9,704 nt of DNA from Verrucomicrobiota bacterium (lineage in GTDB: Bacteria > Verrucomicrobiota > Kiritimatiellia > CAIQIC01 > Lenti-01): NCBI GenBank assembly GCA_003451935.1, contig DMJA01000042.1, positions 1 through 9,704 of the forward strand, written 5' to 3'. The notes under the pieces were generated by a model. The model was not told the origin of the DNA. It saw only the letters and a program-made list of their open reading frames with translations, and searched no databases. Shown piece after piece: positions 6,223-9,704 of this stretch. Positions within the stretch are counted from its first letter, which is position 1. The number at the start of each line of letters is the position of its first letter. Both the position numbers and the translations under genes were made by a program.

Positions 6223-6250
6223 GAGTTCCGGCTGTCAAACTTTTTGCGAT
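5950..6250. other. Probable junction between two unrelated genomes
   Basis: Everything to the left up to the rnpB 5' end looks mycobacterial; everything to the right looks like another phylum in gene content and promoter style. The switch cannot be placed exactly because rnpB is conserved across bacteria, which is also why an assembler could have joined two genomes there. Discordant P1 and P2 helices place the break between the 5' strands of these helices and the start of the gspC-like gene. Confidence 0.55.
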
Positions 6251-7151
6251 GACGATGACGACGACAAAAGGATGGAAACGGACGTCGGGGGTGCTTTGGG
6301 CGCTCGCGGCGCTGCTGGCTTTGCGCCTGGCGCTGGAGTGGCGCCGGGCGGGTGCGGCGGACGGGGGGGGCTCCGCCGGAAGCGCGGCCGTGCCGTCGTT
6401 GTTCCGTTGGCCGGCGATCGACGTGGAGACCTGGACGCTGTTCCGGTCCGGAGCGCCGGTGGCGCCGCCGGTGGCGTCCGGCTCGCTGTCGGCGCGCTAT
6501 CGCCTCGCCGGCGTGTTTCTCGTGCTGTCCGATCCGGACCACGCGGGCGCGGAAAGCCGGTGCGCCATCCTCGACCACGTGCCGGCCCAGCAGCAGATCC
6601 TCGCCACCGAAGGGGACATGGCGGGCGAGGTCCGCGTCGTGCGCGTCGCCAGCGACCATGTGGTGCTCTCCGACGGTTCGCGCGAAGAGACGATCTATCT
6701 GGCCGCCGGCACGCTGCCCGGTCCGTCCAAGGCCGGGGCCCCGGCGCCGGCGGCGGAAGCGCCGCAGATCCTCGAAACCAACCGTTTCGGCAACCGCGTG
6801 GGCGAGACGCGCTGGGAATTCAACCGCCAGGCGATCCTGGACTACTATCAGGAAATGATGGACAACCCCGAGCGCCTGGCCGGGCTGTTCATGGCCATGG
6901 AGCCCGACCGCGACGCGGCCGGCAAGGTGGCGGGGTATCGCTTGAACACCGACGCGGGCGAAAAGGATTTCTACACGCAGGTGGGCCTGCAGCACGGCGA
7001 CGTGGTCCGCAAGGTCAACTCCATGCGCATGACCAGCCAGCGCCGCGCGGAATATTTCATCGGCGAATTCGTGCAGAACCGCCTCGGCGCGGTGGTCTTC
7101 GACATCGAACGCAACGGCGAAGCCAAGAAGCTGATCTATTTGATCAAGTAG
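6249..7151 (+). CDS. GspC-like (PulC-type) PDZ protein, putative type II secretion inner-membrane subunit
   Basis: A 300-residue bitopic inner-membrane protein. A short basic N-terminus is followed by one membrane helix (about 13-30) and an Ala/Gly/Pro-rich linker. Next comes a PulC-type homology region (about 83-153: YRLAGVFLV, then CAILDH, and a short strand ending SDHVVLSDGS), a second linker, and a C-terminal PDZ domain (about 228-298). The PDZ has GYRL, the hallmark VGLQHGDVVRKVNSM at 245-259, and FDIERNGE at 284-291. This domain order is that of GspC, which links the inner-membrane platform to the secretin in type II secretion. No gspD or other gsp gene is in the window, so it is either an orphan or part of a dispersed system. 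The start at ATG 6249 has no clear ribosome binding site; the ATG two codons later is an alternative. Confidence 0.72.
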   Translation: MTMTTTKGWKRTSGVLWALAALLALRLALEWRRAGAADGGGSAGSAAVPSLFRWPAIDVETWTLFRSGAPVAPPVASGSLSARYRLAGVFLVLSDPDHAGAESRCAILDHVPAQQQILATEGDMAGEVRVVRVASDHVVLSDGSREETIYLAAGTLPGPSKAGAPAPAAEAPQILETNRFGNRVGETRWEFNRQAILDYYQEMMDNPERLAGLFMAMEPDRDAAGKVAGYRLNTDAGEKDFYTQVGLQHGDVVRKVNSMRMTSQRRAEYFIGEFVQNRLGAVVFDIERNGEAKKLIYLIK

Positions 7152-7157
7152 GGGACC

Positions 7158-8096
7158 ATGCGGCGGGCGGGCGGGGAGGCGGCCGATGTCATCGCTCCGG
7201 TGATCTTGTCCGCCAGCCGGGCGACGGACATTCCCGCGTTCTATGCGGATTGGTTCATGAACCGGATGCGCGCGGGGTTTTTCCGGTGGCGGAATCCGTT
7301 CAACCCGGCGCAGGTCCAAACCGTTTCCACCGCGAACGTGCGGGTCCTCGTGTTCTGGTCGAAGCATCCGGCCGGCCTCTGGCCGCATCTGGATGAATTG
7401 GATCGGCGGGGATTCCACACCTATTTCCAGTACACGCTGAACGACTACGAGGCCGAAGGAGTCGAGCCGAACCTGCCGCCGCTTCGGGATCGGATCGGCC
7501 TGTTCCTCCGACTATCGGAACGCCTCGGCCCGGAACGCGTGGTGTGGCGCATGGACCCGCTGCTGCTTACGGATGGCCTGGGCGTGCCGGAATGGCTGGA
7601 AAGGGCGGAACAGTTGTCGGCGCGGCTGGCGAAGCATGCGCGGAAACTGGTTTTCAGTTTTGCGGACATCGAGGCCTATCCGGCGGTGAAGCGCCATCTG
7701 GCGCGTGTGGGAACCGTCGTGCGCGAGTTCACCCGCGGCGAGATGGAGGAATTCGCGCGCGGATTGGCGGAGATCAACCGGGCGCACGGGCTGGAACTGG
7801 CGACCTGCGCGGAAGAGGTCGATTTGTCGGCGTTTGGCATTGCGCACAACCGCTGCGTGGACGGGGAACGGCTGGCGCGGTTGTGGCCGGAGGATGGGGC
7901 GCTGATGGAATTCCTCGGCTCGCGCGCGGCGCGGAAGGACCAGGGCCAGCGGAAAGCCTGCGGATGCATCGCCAGCAAGGACATCGGGCGATACCGGACA
8001 TGTCCGCATGCGTGCGCCTATTGCTATGCGAACGGATCGCGGGCCGAAGCGGATCGGAATTTCCGCGCGCATCGACCGGAGGCCGAAAGCCTCTGA
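7158..8096 (+). CDS. DUF1848 family protein with C-terminal cysteine cluster
   Basis: A 312-residue protein with the DUF1848 landmarks: LSASRATDIPAFY at 17-29, NPFNP at 46-50, VFWSKHPAGL at 65-74, FQYTLNDYE at 90-98, EPNLP at 103-107 and VVWRMDPLL at 128-136. The end carries a cysteine-rich signature, CGC at 268-270, KDIGRYRTC at 274-282 and CPHACAYCYA at 282-291, with further cysteines at 217 and 233. The CxxxCxxC at 282-289 has the spacing used by radical SAM enzymes to bind a 4Fe-4S cluster, so an iron-sulfur cluster is likely. The biochemical role is unknown. It begins 6 nt after the gspC-like stop, so the two are probably cotranscribed. The ATG is close to a GGGGA; GTG at 7200 would give MILSASRATD, the usual family N-terminus, and is a serious alternative. 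Confidence 0.87.
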   Translation: MRRAGGEAADVIAPVILSASRATDIPAFYADWFMNRMRAGFFRWRNPFNPAQVQTVSTANVRVLVFWSKHPAGLWPHLDELDRRGFHTYFQYTLNDYEAEGVEPNLPPLRDRIGLFLRLSERLGPERVVWRMDPLLLTDGLGVPEWLERAEQLSARLAKHARKLVFSFADIEAYPAVKRHLARVGTVVREFTRGEMEEFARGLAEINRAHGLELATCAEEVDLSAFGIAHNRCVDGERLARLWPEDGALMEFLGSRAARKDQGQRKACGCIASKDIGRYRTCPHACAYCYANGSRAEADRNFRAHRPEAESL

Positions 8097-8117
8097 CGGA
8101 AATATCGGGGGAAAGGG

Positions 8118-8144
8118 CTTGCCAGCCGCGCGGTTCCCGGCAAG
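8118..8144 (+). repeat. Stem-loop between the DUF1848 gene and dapB
   Basis: CTTGCC (8118-8123) pairs with GGCAAG (8139-8144), and the loop contains the self-complementary CCGCGCGG (8126-8133). It lies 22 nt after the DUF1848 stop. There is no T-run after it, so termination is uncertain. Confidence 0.3.
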
Positions 8145-8181
8145 ACTGGAAATAGAAAAGCAGAGGTGGCGGAGCCGGCGG

Positions 8182-8204
8182 CTTGGTCACGGAGAGGTGA
8201 CAAG
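8182..8204 (+). promoter_or_regulatory. Hairpin presenting the dapB ribosome binding site in its loop
   Basis: CTTGGTCAC (8182-8190) pairs with GTGACAAG (8197-8204) with one bulged G, giving about 8 base pairs. The hexaloop GGAGAG (8191-8196) is the only good Shine-Dalgarno sequence for dapB, and the 3' arm abuts the ATG at 8205. Folding could expose or lock the site; the direction of any effect cannot be read from sequence. Confidence 0.4.
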
Positions 8205-8972
8205 ATGAAGAAAATCCGCATTGGGCTGTTCGGGTTCGGAAAGACCGGCAAGCTGGTGGCCGGCGAGTTCATCCAGGATGAGCGGTTCGACCTGAAGTGG
8301 GTGGTGAAACGGACAAAAAAATACTCCGAGAACTACGCGAGCCGGCTGCTGGGGTACGAGACGAAGACGGGGGCGATCCATGCCGTGGACAAGGTGGGGC
8401 CGCGGTTTTTCGCGAAAAACCCGGTGGACGTCCTGGTGGATTTCTCGAGCGCCCAGGGGTATCGCAATTATGCGGCGGCGGCGGACGCGGGGGTGAAGAT
8501 CATCACGGCGATCTCCAAGTACGAGCCGGAGGATCTCGCGGCGCTGAAGGCGATGTCGAAGAAGACGGCGGTGCTGGTGTCGCCGAACATCACGCTGGGG
8601 ATCAACTTCCTGCTGGTGGCCTCGCAGGTGCTGCAGAGGATTGCGCCGCACGCGGACATCGAGATCGTGGAGGAGCACTTCCGGGAGAAGCAGGAGACGT
8701 CGGGCACGGCGCTGAAGATTGCGCAGGTGCTGGGGCTGGAGAAGACGAAGCACGTCAATTCGATCCGGGTCGGGGGCGTCGTGGGGCGGCACGAGGTGGT
8801 GTTCGGGTTGCCGAACCAGACCATCCGGCTGGTGCACGAAAGCATCAACCGGGCGGCGTTCGGGCAGGGGGCGATCTTCGGTGCCCTGTGGCTGGCGGAC
8901 AAGGGGCCGGGGCTGTACACGATGGAGCAGATCGTGGCGGACAAGATGGGGCGCAACATCCCGATCTTCTGA
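8205..8972 (+). CDS. dapB: 4-hydroxy-tetrahydrodipicolinate reductase
   Basis: A 255-residue cytosolic NAD(P)H-dependent enzyme of the diaminopimelate/lysine pathway. The N-terminal Rossmann fold shows GLFGFGKTG (7-15) and VDFSSAQG (78-85). The C-terminal catalytic domain shows SPNITLGIN (126-134), EEHFREK with H158 and K162 at the positions of E. coli H159 and K163, SGTA at 166-169, and the closing block RLVHESINRAAFGQGAIFGALWL. Oddities: the usual GTTG motif is replaced by TAIS (101-104), the second active-site histidine (E. coli H160) is F159, and the Pro of PSGTA is missing. It therefore looks divergent but catalytically plausible. An in-frame GTG at 8166 would add 13 residues, but GGAGAGGTG before ATG 8205 and the family N-terminus MKKIRIG favour 8205. 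Confidence 0.88.
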   Translation: MKKIRIGLFGFGKTGKLVAGEFIQDERFDLKWVVKRTKKYSENYASRLLGYETKTGAIHAVDKVGPRFFAKNPVDVLVDFSSAQGYRNYAAAADAGVKIITAISKYEPEDLAALKAMSKKTAVLVSPNITLGINFLLVASQVLQRIAPHADIEIVEEHFREKQETSGTALKIAQVLGLEKTKHVNSIRVGGVVGRHEVVFGLPNQTIRLVHESINRAAFGQGAIFGALWLADKGPGLYTMEQIVADKMGRNIPIF

Positions 8973-8991
8973 AAACGGCCGAAAAAAAGGA

Positions 8992-9019
8992 TTGCGCGGG
9001 GAAGGGGGTGTGGTAGATT
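8992..9019 (+). promoter_or_regulatory. Promoter of tRNA-Gly
   Basis: TTGCGC (8992-8997), a 16-nt G-rich spacer, then TAGATT (9014-9019). Transcription would begin near 9026, some 13 nt before the tRNA. The same layout with the same spacing recurs before trpS at 9151-9178, which strengthens both calls. Confidence 0.55.
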
Positions 9020-9038
9020 CCGCGAGTCCTGTTCAGGG

Positions 9039-9113
9039 GCGAGCGTAGCTCAGTGGTAGAGCGCCACCTTGCCAAGGTGGCTGTCGTGGGTTCAAATCCC
9101 ATCGCTCGCTCCA
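9039..9113 (+). tRNA. tRNA-Gly (anticodon GCC), CCA encoded
   Basis: A complete cloverleaf. The acceptor stem GCGAGCG pairs with CGCTCGC, the D arm GCTC/GAGC encloses AGTGGTA, and the anticodon stem CCACC/GGTGG holds loop TTGCCAA with anticodon GCC at 9071-9073. The T arm GTGGG-TTCAAAT-CCCAT has one G-T pair. Discriminator base T9110 is followed by an encoded CCA at 9111-9113. It reads glycine codons GGC and GGU. It stands alone, 66 nt after dapB and 100 nt before trpS. Confidence 0.97.
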
Positions 9114-9120
9114 TTTTTTT
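9114..9120 (+). terminator. T-run directly after tRNA-Gly, possible terminator
   Basis: Seven T residues follow the CCA with no gap. The acceptor/T-arm region could act as the upstream hairpin, but no separate dedicated terminator stem is seen, so this is only a candidate 3' end. Confidence 0.3.
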
Positions 9121-9150
9121 GCCCGGATGCGGCGGAGTTTTCTTTTGGCT

Positions 9151-9178
9151 TTTCGCGGGGGAGGGGGGGCGGTAGGAT
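9151..9178 (+). promoter_or_regulatory. Promoter of trpS
   Basis: TTTCGC (9151-9156), a 16-nt G-rich spacer, then TAGGAT (9173-9178). It aligns without gaps to the tRNA-Gly promoter at 22 of 28 positions. Transcription would start near 9185, leaving a leader of about 29 nt. Confidence 0.5.
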
Positions 9179-9213
9179 GCGCGGACTGTTTTTTGGGAAA
9201 AGAGAGAAGAGAG

Positions 9214-9704
9214 ATGAGAATTTTGTCGGGCATCCAGCCGTCGGGCAAGCTGCACATCGGAAACTACTTCGGGATGATGCGGCCGGCCCTGGAACTGCAG
9301 AAGCAGGGCGACGCGTATCTGTTCATCGCCAACTACCACGCGCTGACGTCGGTGGCGGACGCGGAGGCGCTGCGGCAGGGCACGCGGGACGTGGCGCTGG
9401 ATTTCCTGGCGTGCGGCCTGGATCCGGAACGGACGGCGTTCTACCGGCAGAGCGACCTGCCGGAGGTGCACGAGCTGGCGTGGCTGCTCTCCAACGTGAC
9501 GCCGCTGGGGCTGCTGGAGCGGTGCCATTCCTACAAGGACAAGTTGGCGAAGGGGATCGCCCCGAACCACGGCCTGCTGGCGTATCCGGTGCTGATGGCG
9601 GCGGACATCCTGATCGTGCAGTCGAACGTGGTGCCGGTGGGCAAGGACCAGAAGCAGCACGTCGAGGTGACGCGCGACATCGCCATCAAGTTCAACAACA
9701 CCTT
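9214..9704 (+). CDS. trpS: Tryptophanyl-tRNA synthetase, 3' end cut by window edge
   Basis: The first 163 residues of a class Ic aminoacyl-tRNA synthetase that charges tRNA-Trp. The start MRILSGIQPSGKLHIGNY contains the ATP-binding HIGH-type motif as HIGN (14-17). Further family blocks are NYHALTS (40-46), AYPVLMAADIL (123-133), whose aspartate D131 should contact the indole nitrogen of tryptophan, and PVGKDQKQHVEVTRDIA (141-157). The KMSKS loop and the anticodon-binding domain lie outside the window. VGKDQ instead of VGEDQ points to the TrpS subgroup with lysine at that site. The ATG at 9214 follows a purine-rich AGAGAGAAGAGAG stretch, a weak ribosome binding site. It has its own promoter at 9151-9178. 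Confidence 0.96.
   Translation, partial: MRILSGIQPSGKLHIGNYFGMMRPALELQKQGDAYLFIANYHALTSVADAEALRQGTRDVALDFLACGLDPERTAFYRQSDLPEVHELAWLLSNVTPLGLLERCHSYKDKLAKGIAPNHGLLAYPVLMAADILIVQSNVVPVGKDQKQHVEVTRDIAIKFNNT

Noticed and set aside
6221..6248. CCGG-AGTT-CCGG hairpin followed by TTTTT as an rnpB terminator
   Set aside because: The stem is only four pairs and the T-run begins about 9 nt after it; the bases are better explained as the P1 3' strand of the RNase P RNA.
6197..7396. 399-residue open frame on the plus strand beginning with an Asp run (DDDDDD)
   Set aside because: Out of frame with the GspC-like protein, Gly/Arg-rich, starting in the rnpB 3' end. The enterokinase-like DDDDK string is a chance reading of a GAC/GAT stretch, not a vector tag.
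5877..7418. 513-residue open frame on the minus strand spanning rnpB and the gspC-like gene
   Set aside because: It runs antisense through an RNA gene and a clear coding gene, has low-complexity Arg/His-rich sequence and matches no family; typical shadow in GC-rich DNA. The part over rnpB is a known kind of spurious RNase P antisense translation.
8845..9660. 271-residue open frame on the minus strand over tRNA-Gly and trpS
   Set aside because: It contains GFEPTTATLARWRSTTELRSP, the well-known artefact of translating a tRNA-Gly antisense, and otherwise shadows dapB and trpS.
1..9704. Mobile element, CRISPR array, phage or defence cassette
   Set aside because: No transposase, integrase, direct-repeat array, att-like duplication or defence-family domain found in any frame; the change of genome type at rnpB has none of the marks of an inserted element.

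Overview
The window looks like two unrelated high-GC bacterial genomes joined near the middle, inside or next to an RNase P RNA gene. Positions 1 to about 5950 read as an actinobacterium, most likely a Mycobacterium/Mycolicibacterium-type genome: a TrpB-like PLP enzyme, a DUF2975/HTH pair, an aminopeptidase P, a DUF164 C4 zinc-ribbon protein of the Rv2229c type, an LCM-type SAM methyltransferase, an SdpI-family protein, and the 5' part of an actinobacterial rnpB. TANNNT -10 boxes placed directly upstream of start codons (leaderless promoters) support this. From about 6250 to the end, the genes (GspC-like protein, DUF1848 protein, DapB, tRNA-Gly, TrpS) and the promoter style (TTGCGC / G-rich spacer / TAGATT) fit another phylum. 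I lean tentatively to the Verrucomicrobiota/Kiritimatiellota group, but this rests on overall impression and not on a search.

Layout, left part: a partial trpB2 (minus strand, cut by the left edge) is divergent from a two-gene operon (DUF2975 membrane protein plus 75-residue HTH regulator, stop and start overlapping by one base). That operon's promoter is overlaid by a 38-bp array of CTTATCG/CGATAAG half-sites. The HTH gene converges on pepP (minus), their stop codons sharing the four bases CTAG. pepP is divergent from the zinc-ribbon gene, which is followed by the methyltransferase. The methyltransferase converges on the SdpI gene, again through a shared CTAG. rnpB then starts divergently from the SdpI gene.

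Layout, right part: after rnpB all genes lie on the plus strand: gspC-like, DUF1848 (6 nt behind), dapB (108 nt behind, start preceded by a hairpin displaying the ribosome binding site), tRNA-Gly(GCC), and trpS (cut by the right edge). The tRNA and trpS promoters are near copies of each other (22 of 28 aligned positions).

I see no CRISPR array, insertion sequence, integrase, phage gene or defence cassette. The observations most worth a second look are the operator array of the DUF2975/HTH operon, the apparent chimeric junction in rnpB, the radical-SAM-like cysteine spacing at the C-terminus of the DUF1848 protein, and the paired promoters of the tRNA and trpS.
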